A stretch of 45,964 bases of DNA from Anaerolineae bacterium (GCA_018648655.1 JABGQV010000208.1:1-45964); one strand, 5' to 3'; positions 8,213 through 17,358 are shown, counted from the stretch's first letter. Translations and numbers: made by a program. The notes: generated by a model not told the origin, from the sequence alone.

Positions 8213-9970
8213 ATGACAACCTCAGCCTCCGAATTCACCATCCCCCGCTCTCACAAAACCAACCTCACTTCTCCCGCGCGTTGGATATTTTCACACGTCT
8301 ACCGCTACACATGGATATGGATCGTGATCTGGGTTGGTGCCATTGGCAACGCCAGCCTCGCGGGGCTAATGCCCGTCTATATTGGCGACGCCTTCGATGC
8401 CCTCACAGCCGAAATACCACAACCTGAAATATTACTTTCACTGATGTGGCTCATCATCGGCTCACAAGTTTTGCGCTCCATTCTCCAACTCGGGCGCAAT
8501 TTCGGCGCAGATTTAGTTGCCCAAAAGACAGAACGAAATATCCGTGACGAGCTTTATATCTCACTACTCGGCAAAAGCATGACCTTTCATAATATCCAGC
8601 CTGTCGGCGATACAATGGCGCGCGCCACCAACGATGTACGTGAAATCAATTTTATGTTCAGCCCGGGTGTGAATCTCGTCATCGGCTCGCTTACATTTCT
8701 TGCAATGCCATTTCTTTATGCCCCACGCTATCACACCGATTTGCTTCTCGTGCCCACTCTCTTCGCCATTGCCTATTTTATCGCCCTCTGGGAATATCTC
8801 CACAGCCTGCGCCCCATTACAGAAAAGGTGCGCGAAACTTTCGGCAATATGAATACTCGTCTCGCCGAAGCCATAGATGGCATTGAAACTGTCAAAGGCG
8901 CGGCGCAAGAAGAAGCCGAAGTCAATCTCTTCAACAAACAAGCCCTCAAATTCCGCAACGCCTTCGTCAAGCAGGGTGATCTCGAAGCTCGTTTCGTCCC
9001 CATGCTCCTCTACGGGATGACGCTCGGCGGCGGGCTCCTGCACGCCCTTATTCTCTTCCGCAACGGCGAAATCACCATCGGCGCAGTTGTCGCCTATGTT
9101 GGGCTGCTCCAAATGCTCATGTTCCCCACTTTTGCCTCCACTTTTGCCTATACTCAAATTTCTTTGGGATTAGCGAGTGCTCGACGAATTCTAGAGTTGA
9201 TTAATAGCGAGACTCATCTTGATCAAAATACAGATGGCTTCGCCGAAAACATTCGTGGGGAAATTAGCTTCTCTTCGGTGGACTTTTCCTACACCCCAGC
9301 AGATTCCGTTTTATCTGAAATCAACTTTAGCGTCAAACCCGGTCAAACAGTCGCCATCGTCGGGCAGACGGGAGCCGGAAAGACCTCCCTCGTCAAATTA
9401 ATTAATCGCACCTACGAAGCGACCGAGGGCAAAGTCCTGATCGACGGTGTAGACGTCCACGATTGGAATTTAGCCTCCCTCCGTCAACAAATCTCCATCA
9501 TCGAACAAGATATTTTCCTCTTCTCCAACTCCATCTCTGAAAATATCGCCTTCGGAAAACCGGATGCAATAAAAGAAGAAATCATCGCCGCCGCCAAATC
9601 CGCCCAAGCCGATGAATTCATCCGCAGCTTCGAGAATGGTTACGAAACCGTTCTCGGCGAACGTGGCGTGACCCTCTCCGGCGGGCAACGTCAACGCCTC
9701 GCCCTCGCTCGCGCCTTCCTCACCGACCCCCGCATCCTCGTCCTCGACGATTCCACCTCCGCCATCGACAGCGCAACCGAAGATAATATCCAACGCGCCA
9801 TCGCCGCCGCTGCAAAGGGACGTACCACCTTCCTCATCACCCACCGCCTCTCCCAAATCCGCTGGGCAGATTTGATTATTGTCCTAAAAAACGGCAAAAT
9901 CGCCGCTATTGGCGATCATGCTCAATTGATGGAGAGTAGCGAAGCCTATAGAAGGATTTTTTCGGAATAG
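8213..9970 (+). CDS. ABC exporter subunit with degenerate ATP site
   Basis: A type IV (B-family-like) ABC half-transporter of 585 residues: six membrane helices (about 30-330) and a nucleotide-binding domain (about 345-585). Walker A is GQTGAGKTS, the signature LSGGQRQRLALARAF is canonical, and the H-loop is LITHRLS. The Walker B region reads ILVLDDSTSAID: the catalytic glutamate is replaced by aspartate. Such a change typifies one subunit of heterodimeric exporters (the TM287/TM288 and BmrCD type). The other half is almost certainly the gene at 10757-12571, which has a canonical glutamate and an altered signature. The substrate is unknown; drugs or lipids are common for the family. No Shine-Dalgarno sequence is obvious before the ATG. 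Confidence 0.95.
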   Translation: MTTSASEFTIPRSHKTNLTSPARWIFSHVYRYTWIWIVIWVGAIGNASLAGLMPVYIGDAFDALTAEIPQPEILLSLMWLIIGSQVLRSILQLGRNFGADLVAQKTERNIRDELYISLLGKSMTFHNIQPVGDTMARATNDVREINFMFSPGVNLVIGSLTFLAMPFLYAPRYHTDLLLVPTLFAIAYFIALWEYLHSLRPITEKVRETFGNMNTRLAEAIDGIETVKGAAQEEAEVNLFNKQALKFRNAFVKQGDLEARFVPMLLYGMTLGGGLLHALILFRNGEITIGAVVAYVGLLQMLMFPTFASTFAYTQISLGLASARRILELINSETHLDQNTDGFAENIRGEISFSSVDFSYTPADSVLSEINFSVKPGQTVAIVGQTGAGKTSLVKLINRTYEATEGKVLIDGVDVHDWNLASLRQQISIIEQDIFLFSNSISENIAFGKPDAIKEEIIAAAKSAQADEFIRSFENGYETVLGERGVTLSGGQRQRLALARAFLTDPRILVLDDSTSAIDSATEDNIQRAIAAAAKGRTTFLITHRLSQIRWADLIIVLKNGKIAAIGDHAQLMESSEAYRRIFSE

Positions 9971-10004
9971 AGAGTAGTAAAAAGAGATTAGAGAGTAGTA
10001 AAAA
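9969..10004 (+). repeat. 15-bp perfect direct repeat before the kinase gene
   Basis: AGAGAGTAGTAAAAA occurs at 9969-9983 and again at 9990-10004, between the stop of the first ABC subunit and the ATG of the kinase. Confidence 0.8.
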
Positions 10005-10592
10005 ATGACAACTTGTACAGATACAACAGTCGTTTTAATTACAGGACACCCTGCTACAGGAAAAACTACATTGGCCCACTTTTTAGCACAAGAGTTAAGT
10101 TTGCCTTTAATTTTGAAAGATCAAATTAAAGAATCTCTCTTAGACACACTTGGCACTTCAAGTACAGAGTGGTCACGGAAATTAAGCATTGCTTCTTGGG
10201 ATTTATTCCACAAACAAGTTGAGAATTTATTGAAAGCCAATATTTCTTGTCTTGTAGAAAGTAATTTTAATCCAATTTATGCGAATGAGCATTGGAAAAA
10301 TTTAGCCCTAAAATATAAGTTTCAATTAATTCAAGTTCGGTGTGAAACTGAACCGGATATATTGCTAAAAAGATACCGTCAACGCATTAAAGATGGTGAT
10401 CGTCATGTAGGACATGTTGATGCAAGCGAAGATAAAGACTTCCTTGAAACAATAAAACAACATATGGAATGGCTAATGGTAGAAAGTGATCGTATATCAT
10501 TCGATACAACAGAATTCAAGCAGGTTAACTATTTGAAAATTGTACAAAATATCAGAAACCAAATATCCAGTCGTCTAAAGACGACCTCGTAG
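10005..10592 (+). CDS. P-loop kinase-like ATPase (AAA_33 / zeta-toxin-like fold)
   Basis: A 195-residue cytosolic protein with an N-terminal Walker A motif GHPATGKTT (about residues 14-22). A region reading LVESNF (about 83-88) and an arginine-containing lid segment (KRYRQRIKDGDRHVGH, about 122-137) are typical of small-molecule or nucleotide kinases of the AAA_33 group. The phosphate acceptor is unknown. The gene is clearly more AT-rich than the two ABC genes on either side and separates the two halves of one transporter, so it looks inserted. It could be a resistance kinase, a repair kinase or a zeta-like toxin; I see no antitoxin next to it. The ATG has no obvious ribosome binding site. 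Confidence 0.8.
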   Translation: MTTCTDTTVVLITGHPATGKTTLAHFLAQELSLPLILKDQIKESLLDTLGTSSTEWSRKLSIASWDLFHKQVENLLKANISCLVESNFNPIYANEHWKNLALKYKFQLIQVRCETEPDILLKRYRQRIKDGDRHVGHVDASEDKDFLETIKQHMEWLMVESDRISFDTTEFKQVNYLKIVQNIRNQISSRLKTTS

Positions 10593-10614
10593 CACGGTCG
10601 GTTTACCGCCGTGC
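10570..10614. repeat. Double hairpin element overlapping the kinase 3' end
   Basis: GTCGTC-TAAA-GACGAC (10570-10585) is followed by a longer hairpin with arms GCACGG/CCGTGC and inner CGGT/ACCG (10592-10614). No T run follows, so this is more like an intergenic repeat than an intrinsic terminator. Confidence 0.6.
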
Positions 10615-10619
10615 GGAGA

Positions 10620-10668
10620 AAGTAAAGAAAATTCGCGTAATTCGCCAATTCGTGACATTCGCGTTAAA
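10620..10668. repeat. Degenerate AATTCGC-type intergenic repeat
   Basis: Words AAATTCGCGTAATTCGCC, AATTCGTGACATTCGCG and TTAAAACG resemble those in the pheS-pheT gap. Confidence 0.55.
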
Positions 10669-10756
10669 ACGAACTCATCCAATCTCTTGCAATCACTAAT
10701 TATCTAACCTCTGATTTACTGATCTACTAATTTATTAACCCACTGGACACCAAAAA

Positions 10757-12571
10757 ATGAGCTTCTTCGCAGGCCTCGGCGCCGAAAAATACGACCGACA
10801 ATATACCGATAAAGAACTGACCAAACGCATCGCGGGCAACTTCTCCTCGCAGCGCAAACGGATGATTTATATCTCCGTGCTGGTCACCATTGTTGCCCTC
10901 ATCAGCGCAACTACACCAATGATAATCAGCCGCGCCCTCGAAAGCCTCGAAACCCGCCCCACAATCGAAGCAACTCTCCTCATCGGTGGGGGCGTTTTTA
11001 TGATCGGCGTGCTCAACTGGGGCATCAACTGGATACGCCGCGCCATCACAGCCCGAGCCATTGGCGATGTGGTGCTCAACCTCCGCACCTCCGCTTTTCG
11101 GGCTGCCGCTGACCACGATCTTTCTTTTTACGACAAATTCTCATCAGGCAAAATCGTCTCACGCATCACTTCCGATACAAAGGATTTTGGGCAACTCGTC
11201 ACCATCGCCACGGACATCAGCGCACAGCTCATTCAGGCGAGCATTTTGGCTTTTGTCCTCTTTAACATCGACTGGCAATTAACCATCCTCATCATTCTCT
11301 ATCTCCCCATCATTTTCCTCGTCACCTCGCAATTTCGCAAAGCGGCGCGCAAAGTGACTCGCAACGGGATGCGCGCGATGGCAGATGTTAACGCAACCAT
11401 CAAAGAAACCGTTAGCGGCATCTCGGTTGCCAAAAATTTCCGTCAGGAGATGAGCATTTTCGAGACCTTCGACAGCGCGAACCAAGATTCTTATCGCGTC
11501 AATGTACGACGCGGATTTATCCTTTCGCTCGTTTTTCCCATTCTCAACGCCCTCGGCGGCATTGCCACCGCCATCATGGTTTATGTCGGTGGCTGGAGCG
11601 TCATGCGCGGCGGGGTCACGGCGGCGGCTTGGTATCTTTTCATTCTCAGCCTCAATCATTTTCTCTTCCCCATGATGAATCTCTCCGCTTTTTGGGCGCA
11701 GATTCAGCAGGGACTCTCCGCCGCCGAACGAGTTTACGCGCTAATTGACGCGGAACCAAACGTACTACAGGAGGATGATCGGGACATCGAGCAAGCCCAG
11801 GGCAAAGTGCGATTCGAGAACATCCACTTTGCGTATACACCATCCGAGCCGATTCTGACCTCTTTCAACTTGCTCATTCCACCCGGGCAAAGTCTCGCCT
11901 TGGTCGGACACACCGGCGCAGGGAAGTCATCCATCGCGAAATTAATCGCCCGATTTTACGAATTCCAATCCGGCAAGCTGACGGTGGACGGCCTGGATAT
12001 CCGCTCCTTCAACCTGACCTCCTACCGCCGCCAATTGGGGATCGTTTCGCAAGTCCCATTTTTATTTTCGGGGACGGTGGCGGAGAATATCCGCTACGCC
12101 CGCCCCGAAGCCACCGAAACCGAGATTTTGAAAATGGCGCGAAAAATCGGCGATGGCGAGTGGCTGGAAACGCTGCCAGATGGGTTGAACAGCAAGGTCG
12201 GCGAGCGCGGCGCGCGCCTTTCGATGGGACAGCGGCAACTGGTGGCGCTGATGCGCGTCCTCGTCCAAAACCCCGCAATTTTTATTCTCGATGAAGCGAC
12301 CGCCAGCATTGACCCCTTTACCGAGTGGCAAATTCAGCAGGCGTTGAACCTGATTTTGGAGAACACGACCAGCATCCTGATCGCGCACCGCCTTTCGACA
12401 ATCAAATCTGCGGACAAAATTTTGGTGATGGAAAACGGTGGCATCATCGAAGAAGGAAATCACGATAATCTCCTCGCGCAAAAGGGGCATTATGCGGAGT
12501 TGTATAATACTTATTTCAGGCACCAGAGTTTGGCGTATGTTGAGAGGCAGGGGGCGGTGCTTAGGGAGTAG
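10757..12571 (+). CDS. ABC exporter subunit with consensus Walker B, partner of 8213-9970
   Basis: A 604-residue ABC half-transporter: six membrane helices (about 30-320), then a nucleotide-binding domain (about 345-585). Walker A is GHTGAGKSS, Walker B is IFILDEATASID with the catalytic glutamate, and the H-loop is LIAHRLS. The signature is LSMGQRQLVALMRVL instead of LSGGQ. In a heterodimer the deviant signature would face the degenerate Walker site of the 8213-9970 subunit, leaving one good ATP site built from this subunit's Walker motifs and the partner's LSGGQ. That complementary pattern supports pairing. The 787-bp gap between the two, filled by the kinase gene, is unusual. Substrate unknown. 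Confidence 0.95.
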   Translation: MSFFAGLGAEKYDRQYTDKELTKRIAGNFSSQRKRMIYISVLVTIVALISATTPMIISRALESLETRPTIEATLLIGGGVFMIGVLNWGINWIRRAITARAIGDVVLNLRTSAFRAAADHDLSFYDKFSSGKIVSRITSDTKDFGQLVTIATDISAQLIQASILAFVLFNIDWQLTILIILYLPIIFLVTSQFRKAARKVTRNGMRAMADVNATIKETVSGISVAKNFRQEMSIFETFDSANQDSYRVNVRRGFILSLVFPILNALGGIATAIMVYVGGWSVMRGGVTAAAWYLFILSLNHFLFPMMNLSAFWAQIQQGLSAAERVYALIDAEPNVLQEDDRDIEQAQGKVRFENIHFAYTPSEPILTSFNLLIPPGQSLALVGHTGAGKSSIAKLIARFYEFQSGKLTVDGLDIRSFNLTSYRRQLGIVSQVPFLFSGTVAENIRYARPEATETEILKMARKIGDGEWLETLPDGLNSKVGERGARLSMGQRQLVALMRVLVQNPAIFILDEATASIDPFTEWQIQQALNLILENTTSILIAHRLSTIKSADKILVMENGGIIEEGNHDNLLAQKGHYAELYNTYFRHQSLAYVERQGAVLRE

Positions 12572-12645
12572 GGGATTAAACTTGTATCTCTTCTGTATAT
12601 TTTATATACTGAGACATACTTTATTCAGCTCATAAGGAGATATTA

Positions 12646-12990
12646 ATGGAAAAGAAAACAATAGGCCTAATCGCTACAATCGGAACAGCTTTTCTCTGTG
12701 CTTGTCCTGGGCTTTGTCTTTGTCTTTGGGGATTTATTGGCATTTCAGGTACACCGATTGATCAAACTTTAAACGGACAAACGACCTCCGAGCCGATGTC
12801 AACAGGATTAGCAGTGAGCTTACTTTGTCTCTCTCTAATTGCAATTGCAATCCCTATTATTGTTGGCTTTTTCACCCTCCGAAACACTGGTGATGATGTG
12901 ATTGATGTAGAGCCAGTTTCCTCCCCTGAACCTGCTGCCTCAGCTGCCCCAATCATCGATGATGAAGAGACACTCCCCCCAACTTCATAA
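12646..12990 (+). CDS. Small two-helix membrane protein, function unknown
   Basis: 114 residues with two hydrophobic segments (about 5-33 and 52-79). The first carries closely spaced cysteines (CACPGLCLC). The C-terminal tail (about 85-114) is acidic and rich in Pro, Ala and Ser. Ribosome binding site AAGGAG lies 8 bp before the ATG. I do not recognise a family. The cysteine cluster could suggest a lipobox, but the residue before the alanine is Cys, which does not fit the usual pattern, so a plain membrane protein is more likely. Confidence 0.7.
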   Translation: MEKKTIGLIATIGTAFLCACPGLCLCLWGFIGISGTPIDQTLNGQTTSEPMSTGLAVSLLCLSLIAIAIPIIVGFFTLRNTGDDVIDVEPVSSPEPAASAAPIIDDEETLPPTS

Positions 12991-13004
12991 ATTTATTTTC
13001 TAAT

Positions 13005-13068
13005 AAACCCAGAACCGCGAAGAAGGAACTTGTGTATTTCACCTTTTTCGCGGTTTTCGCGTTAAAAT
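13005..13068. repeat. Degenerate CGCGAA/TTCGCG intergenic repeat
   Basis: ACCCAGAACCGCGAAGAAGG and TTTTTCGCGGTTTTCGCG flank each other with partial inverted symmetry, as in the other intergenic repeat clusters of the window. It could also act as a weak terminator for the small membrane protein gene. Confidence 0.5.
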
Positions 13069-13118
13069 CATCATCTGAAATATAAACTAAAAATAATTTA
13101 GGCTTACTCTTAAAACCC

Positions 13119-14435
13119 ATGCATCCCTTTACCAAATCCCCTAACCGCACCTTAATCGCTCTGTCTGTCCCCGTACTGCTCTCGATGACAGCCGAGCCAC
13201 TCACTGCGCTGATAGATACGGCCTTCATCGCTTCGCTGGGCGTAATTCCCCTCGCCGCATTGGGCGTTGGCACCTCCGCTCTTTCTAGTCTCTTTTGGAT
13301 ATTCAACTTTCTTGGTATTAGTGCACAAACTGAAGTTGCCCAAGCCGAAGGAAAAAAGAAAAGTCAAAAAGCAAAAGGCATCGCCAGCCTTTCACTTTTA
13401 ATGGCATTTGGCTTCGGCATTTTATTAATTCTTCTTATCCTCCCCAATACCGCGTGGCTTGCAGAAAAAATGGGCGCCTCTGGTGCTATTCAAGTTGAAG
13501 CAATTAGCTATATCCAAATTCGTACTTTTGGCGCACCTGCTGTTTTACTCATGCTCGTCTCTTTTGGCGTTTTGCGTGGGCTTCAAGATATGCGCTCCCC
13601 GCTCTATATCGCCATCGGAATCAACCTGCTTAATCTCCTCCTCGATTGGCTCCTAATCTTCGGGAATGCTAATTTCCCCATAATGGGCGTGGCAGGCTCT
13701 GCTCTCGCCAGCACAATCGCTCAATGGATTGGCGCCTTAGCAGGCATTTTTATCATCGCCCGCAAATTGGGTTTAACGCGCGCCTTTACCCTTAGCGAAG
13801 CAAAAAAACTCCTCAGCATTGGCAGCGATCTCTTCATCCGCACCGGTCTCCTGACCTTTTTTCTCGCCTATACCACGCGTACCGCCACCAGCATCAGCGC
13901 AGAAGCAGGCGCGGCGCATCAGGCAATTCGGCAAATTTTCCTTTTCACTGGGCTTGCCTTAGATGCCTACGCCTCAACCGTTCAGTCATTGGTTGGTTAT
14001 TTTATTGGGCAGGATTCACTGGTCTGGGCGAAAAAAGTGGTCCTTTTGGGGGCAAAGTGGAGTTTAGGCACCGGCATTATGCTCGGGATGCTGATGTGGC
14101 TTGGGCGTGAGATCGTTATAGATATCCTTGTCCCGGCTTCAGCAGTTGCTCTTTTCCTCCCCGCTTGGGCTATTTCTGCCCTCAGCCAGCCGATTAACGC
14201 GGTCGCCTTTCTAACAGATGGTGCCCACTGGGGTACGGGCGATTATCGCTTCCTCCGCAATGCGATGATTGCCGCTCTCCTCGTCGGCATCGCGGGTATT
14301 TCACTCATCGATTTAAATTCACCCAATGCTCTACTCTGGATTTGGATCGTAATGGCTTTTTGGGCATTAACGCGCGCAGTTTTTGGATGGCTAAGAGTTT
14401 CACCTGGTATTGGAAAAAGCCCCTTTAAGAATTAA
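13119..14435 (+). CDS. MATE-family efflux transporter (DinF-like branch)
   Basis: 438 residues with about 12 predicted membrane segments. The start (RTLIALSVPVLLSMTAEPLTALIDTAFIASLG) matches the first helix of MATE proteins, with the family's conserved Pro and Asp positions. A second similar half begins near residue 225 (KLLSIGSDLFIRTGLLTFF). MATE proteins export cationic drugs or metabolites using Na+ or H+ gradients; the DinF branch is soluble-signal independent and its substrates vary. The ATG has no clear ribosome binding site. The radical SAM gene follows after 25 bp and may be cotranscribed. Confidence 0.92.
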   Translation: MHPFTKSPNRTLIALSVPVLLSMTAEPLTALIDTAFIASLGVIPLAALGVGTSALSSLFWIFNFLGISAQTEVAQAEGKKKSQKAKGIASLSLLMAFGFGILLILLILPNTAWLAEKMGASGAIQVEAISYIQIRTFGAPAVLLMLVSFGVLRGLQDMRSPLYIAIGINLLNLLLDWLLIFGNANFPIMGVAGSALASTIAQWIGALAGIFIIARKLGLTRAFTLSEAKKLLSIGSDLFIRTGLLTFFLAYTTRTATSISAEAGAAHQAIRQIFLFTGLALDAYASTVQSLVGYFIGQDSLVWAKKVVLLGAKWSLGTGIMLGMLMWLGREIVIDILVPASAVALFLPAWAISALSQPINAVAFLTDGAHWGTGDYRFLRNAMIAALLVGIAGISLIDLNSPNALLWIWIVMAFWALTRAVFGWLRVSPGIGKSPFKN

Positions 14436-14460
14436 TTTCCCTCTTTGAAAAGGTATATAT

Positions 14461-15336
14461 ATGCGTTATCACGGCATGGTCATTCGGCCTCCCAGCGAGG
14501 CGAAAAATTATATTTTGCAGGTCAGCTATGGCTGTTCTCATAATAAGTGCACTTTTTGCGGCACATATTTAGATAAAGCTTTTCGCCCCCGCAACCTTGC
14601 TGAAATTCTCGAAGATATTTCTCTTGCAAAAAAAGAGATTCCCGCCACGTGCCGCGTTTTTCTCGCAGATGGTGATGCACTGGTTTTGCCTACAACGCGC
14701 TTAATAAAAATTCTCGATGAATTGAAGTTAGCATTTCCTCAACTTGAGCGAGTTGGCTGCTACGCAAATGCCCGCGATATTTTGCGAAAAACACCCAAAG
14801 ATTTGAAAAGGCTACATGAAAAAGGATTGAAAATAATTTATATCGGTTTAGAAAGCGGTGATGATGAAACCCTAAAATTCATCGAAAAAGGTGCCACAGC
14901 TGCCGAGATGGTAGAAGCCGCGCTCAAAGCCAAAGAAGCAGGAATACTAATCTCTCTAATCGGTATTTTGGGGCTTGGCCAGCAGAAAAAATCTGCACAG
15001 CATGCCATTGAGACAGGGCGCGTTATAAGTGAAATGAATCCCGATTTTTTCTCAATGCTAACGCTAATGCTCGTCCCCGGCACCAAACTCCATGCCCAAT
15101 GGGAAGCGGGCGAATTTAAGTTACTTTCTCCAAAAGAGATGTTGGCAGAATTACGTCAAGTGATTGAGAATCTGAATGGACTTAGCAACTGCATATTTCG
15201 CACCAATCACGCCTCCAATTATTTGCCGCTCAGAGGGACTTTCCCACAAGATAAAGAAGGCTTATTGGCGATGTTAGATGCCGCGCTAAAAGGTGGAAAA
15301 AATGCACTCAGGCCAGAGGCTTGGCGGGGATTGTGA
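14461..15336 (+). CDS. Radical SAM protein with CX4CX2C cluster motif
   Basis: 291 residues. The Fe-S motif near residue 24 reads GCSHNKCTFCGTY, with four residues between the first two cysteines rather than the canonical three. A group of uncharacterised radical SAM proteins has this CSHNKCTFC pattern. Other radical SAM features are visible: FLADGDALVLP, a strand with IYIGLESGDDETL (about residues 121-133), and a barrel ending before the C-terminal tail. The reaction is unknown. The ATG follows AAAAGG by 7 bp. It sits 25 bp after the MATE gene in the same direction. Confidence 0.9.
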   Translation: MRYHGMVIRPPSEAKNYILQVSYGCSHNKCTFCGTYLDKAFRPRNLAEILEDISLAKKEIPATCRVFLADGDALVLPTTRLIKILDELKLAFPQLERVGCYANARDILRKTPKDLKRLHEKGLKIIYIGLESGDDETLKFIEKGATAAEMVEAALKAKEAGILISLIGILGLGQQKKSAQHAIETGRVISEMNPDFFSMLTLMLVPGTKLHAQWEAGEFKLLSPKEMLAELRQVIENLNGLSNCIFRTNHASNYLPLRGTFPQDKEGLLAMLDAALKGGKNALRPEAWRGL

Positions 15337-15380
15337 GGAATGAAAACGGACGCTTCTAATAAGAAAAAAGTAATTCCTAA

Positions 15381-16130
15381 TTAGTTTTTATACCTACCAA
15401 GAAGCAATGAGAAATCCATCTCTACAGTTTTCTTTTGGCTTATATCACCCCATGCCAATTTTAATGCCTTGTGAGTCTGCATAAGAAATTCATTCCCCTC
15501 TTCTTTAATAGACTGCTTTGCCGCTGACCAGCTTTGGATATAGGCAAAGAGCTGAGTGAAGTCCCATTCCACTTTCATTTCAATTTGGGGAGCAGCTACC
15601 TTCTCAAAAGGGAAGGGGATATCACGATAATAATCCCACAAGAGTTTATTTTGCGGTGCCCAATAGGGCGCTATAGGTGAGAGAAAATATTCTTCTATCA
15701 CTTGGTCTATTTCTGTTGAGATAAAAAACCATGAATATCCCCACGCGGCAAAAATCCCATTTGGCTTCAAAGCGCGCTTTACTTCATCCCAGAAAAGATC
15801 ATAATCAAACCAGTGTAAGGCTTGGGCAACACAAGCTATATCAAAATAATTATCTTCAAAATTTGTTTTTTCTGCTGCTTGCACAGAATAACTAATTTTA
15901 GGGTTTTCTATCGCATGAGCAATTTGTTCTTCGCTAATATCGGTGGCTTGCACTTCATCAAAATATTTCGCCAAATCAACTGCTGCTTGACCGCTCCCGC
16001 AGGCCACATCCCACGCGCTTTTCTTTTCTTCACAAAGTGTGGCCAAAAATCTATATAACTCTTGGGGGTAATATGGGCGGACTTTGGCATATAAATCTGA
16101 TTTATCGTTAAATAATTTATGATGATCCAT
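15381..16130 (-). CDS. Class I SAM-dependent methyltransferase
   Basis: 249 residues. The SAM-binding glycine-rich motif I is DVACGSGQAAVDLA (about residues 39-52), motif II follows with ATDISEEQI, and a motif like CVAQALHWFDYD (about 100-111) corresponds to the post-II region of Methyltransf_11 proteins. The combination AQALHWF with an N-terminal YAKVRPYYP is typical of the yeast Crg1/TMT1-like branch, but the substrate cannot be told. It lies 9 bp downstream of the VF530 gene on the minus strand, probably in one operon. Confidence 0.93.
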   Translation of the reverse strand: MDHHKLFNDKSDLYAKVRPYYPQELYRFLATLCEEKKSAWDVACGSGQAAVDLAKYFDEVQATDISEEQIAHAIENPKISYSVQAAEKTNFEDNYFDIACVAQALHWFDYDLFWDEVKRALKPNGIFAAWGYSWFFISTEIDQVIEEYFLSPIAPYWAPQNKLLWDYYRDIPFPFEKVAAPQIEMKVEWDFTQLFAYIQSWSAAKQSIKEEGNEFLMQTHKALKLAWGDISQKKTVEMDFSLLLGRYKN

Positions 16131-16139
16131 TTTCTTTGC

Positions 16140-16364
16140 TTATGAAGCCGCTATCATTTCAAGATAGAGTTCTTCGACCTTTTCTCTTGCCCACGGGGTC
16201 TTACGCAAAAACTTTAGGCTAGATTTTAGAGAAGGCTCATGATTAAAAGAACGGATGTCAATCAGAGCGCCTAATTCTTCCCAGCCATAATGCTCAAGAA
16301 GTTCGTTAAGAATTTGCTTGAGTGTGATGCCGTGCAAAGGGTTATTGGGTTGGGCTTGGGTCAT
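16140..16364 (-). CDS. VF530 family (DUF2132) small DNA-binding-like protein
   Basis: 74 residues that match the compact VF530 pattern throughout: [12 protein letters not shown], [15 protein letters not shown] segment, a block with [20 protein letters not shown], and a short C-terminal helix. The family is named after a Vibrio protein with an alpha/beta fold suggested to bind double-stranded DNA; its role is not established. It lies 14 bp after the cyclase-like gene and 9 bp before the methyltransferase gene. Confidence 0.9.
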   Translation of the reverse strand: MTQAQPNNPLHGITLKQILNELLEHYGWEELGALIDIRSFNHEPSLKSSLKFLRKTPWAREKVEELYLEMIAAS

Positions 16365-16378
16365 AAAATAGAATTCTC

Positions 16379-17332
16379 CTATTTCTCAAAATGCTTTACT
16401 ACTCGCAAGGCTCTTAGTGTATTCCAGCGGCTGGGTTGCCCCGTCTGCTCCATATCAAAATGGACTTTGCCCGCATGTTTTGCTTGCACAGGCCAAGTTC
16501 CGTCTTTGCGCCGCTTCTTCATCAGTATATCTAGCGCGTCCTGCATTCGTGGATCATAAGCCACGCCTGCATCCTGAAAATATACTAGCGCGCGCAAAAT
16601 ATTATAAAACCAACGAGAGGGATAAGAGAGCATCAGAAATTTTTTATTGATAATCTCGCCCGTGTGATCAGATTTATAGAGTCTATGCATCAAGATAAAT
16701 TCACGGGCCTCGGCCGCGATCTTTTCTAGTTCTGTGGCGCGATAGGTATAGCCATTTTTTTTATATTCCCACAAGCCTTCAAGTATAGAGATGGTCGTAT
16801 GTAGAGAGCTATGCACAGCACCACCTTGGTTGCTGCGACAATTAAAGCCCCCATCGAGCATTTGGTGCTGGATGATGCAATCGACCACTGAACTTAGTTC
16901 ATCTTCATTAATTCTAAAATAGCAAGCATAGTTCAGGAACATACCGTTTATACACAAATCGCTATCTGGGTTTCCTCGATAATCCCGGTGAGGGTTGATG
17001 CCCCCATCGTCGCTTTTGTGATTCTGCGAAATTTGTATAATAGATTCTTGAATCTCCGGTATATCTTGCGAGATATTCAGATATTTTAGGTCGAGCAATG
17101 AATAATGCGATGAAATCCACTTCGGTTGATAAAAGCCCTGCCCCCAATGACCTTCTGCTTTGCGGAAGCTCAGAAATTTTTCTCCCCACCCTTCGCTTGC
17201 AATCCGTTCTTGAAGTTCAGGTTTTTCGATACCCAGTAAATCGCGATAGACTTGATATTGGATAGAGACATCACCTTCAAGAAGCCAGATTATAAGTTCT
17301 TCTTTATCTAACAGAGTTGGCGTTTTTTTCAT
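16379..17332 (-). CDS. Terpenoid-cyclase-like alpha/alpha-toroid protein
   Basis: 317 residues resembling the prenyltransferase/squalene-cyclase superfamily repeat fold. Repeat-like blocks include [13 protein letters not shown] (about 58-70), SDDGGINPH (about 107-115), [19 protein letters not shown] (about 158-176) and [11 protein letters not shown] (about 276-286), which look like QW-type motifs. The catalytic DxDD motif of squalene-hopene cyclase is not seen, so it is unlikely to be a standard cyclase. No signal peptide. The function is unknown. It begins a minus-strand run ending with the methyltransferase. Confidence 0.75.
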   Translation of the reverse strand: MKKTPTLLDKEELIIWLLEGDVSIQYQVYRDLLGIEKPELQERIASEGWGEKFLSFRKAEGHWGQGFYQPKWISSHYSLLDLKYLNISQDIPEIQESIIQISQNHKSDDGGINPHRDYRGNPDSDLCINGMFLNYACYFRINEDELSSVVDCIIQHQMLDGGFNCRSNQGGAVHSSLHTTISILEGLWEYKKNGYTYRATELEKIAAEAREFILMHRLYKSDHTGEIINKKFLMLSYPSRWFYNILRALVYFQDAGVAYDPRMQDALDILMKKRRKDGTWPVQAKHAGKVHFDMEQTGQPSRWNTLRALRVVKHFEK

Positions 17333-17358
17333 GATTTTAATCCGATAGTATTAAGTGG

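Noticed and set aside
10005-10592. Zeta-type toxin of a toxin-antitoxin pair
   Set aside because: No small antitoxin gene lies next to it; the P-loop fold alone does not support a toxin call.
12646-12990. Lipoprotein with a CAC lipobox
   Set aside because: The residue at -2 is Cys, and the hydrophobic segment continues past the cysteines as a normal membrane helix.
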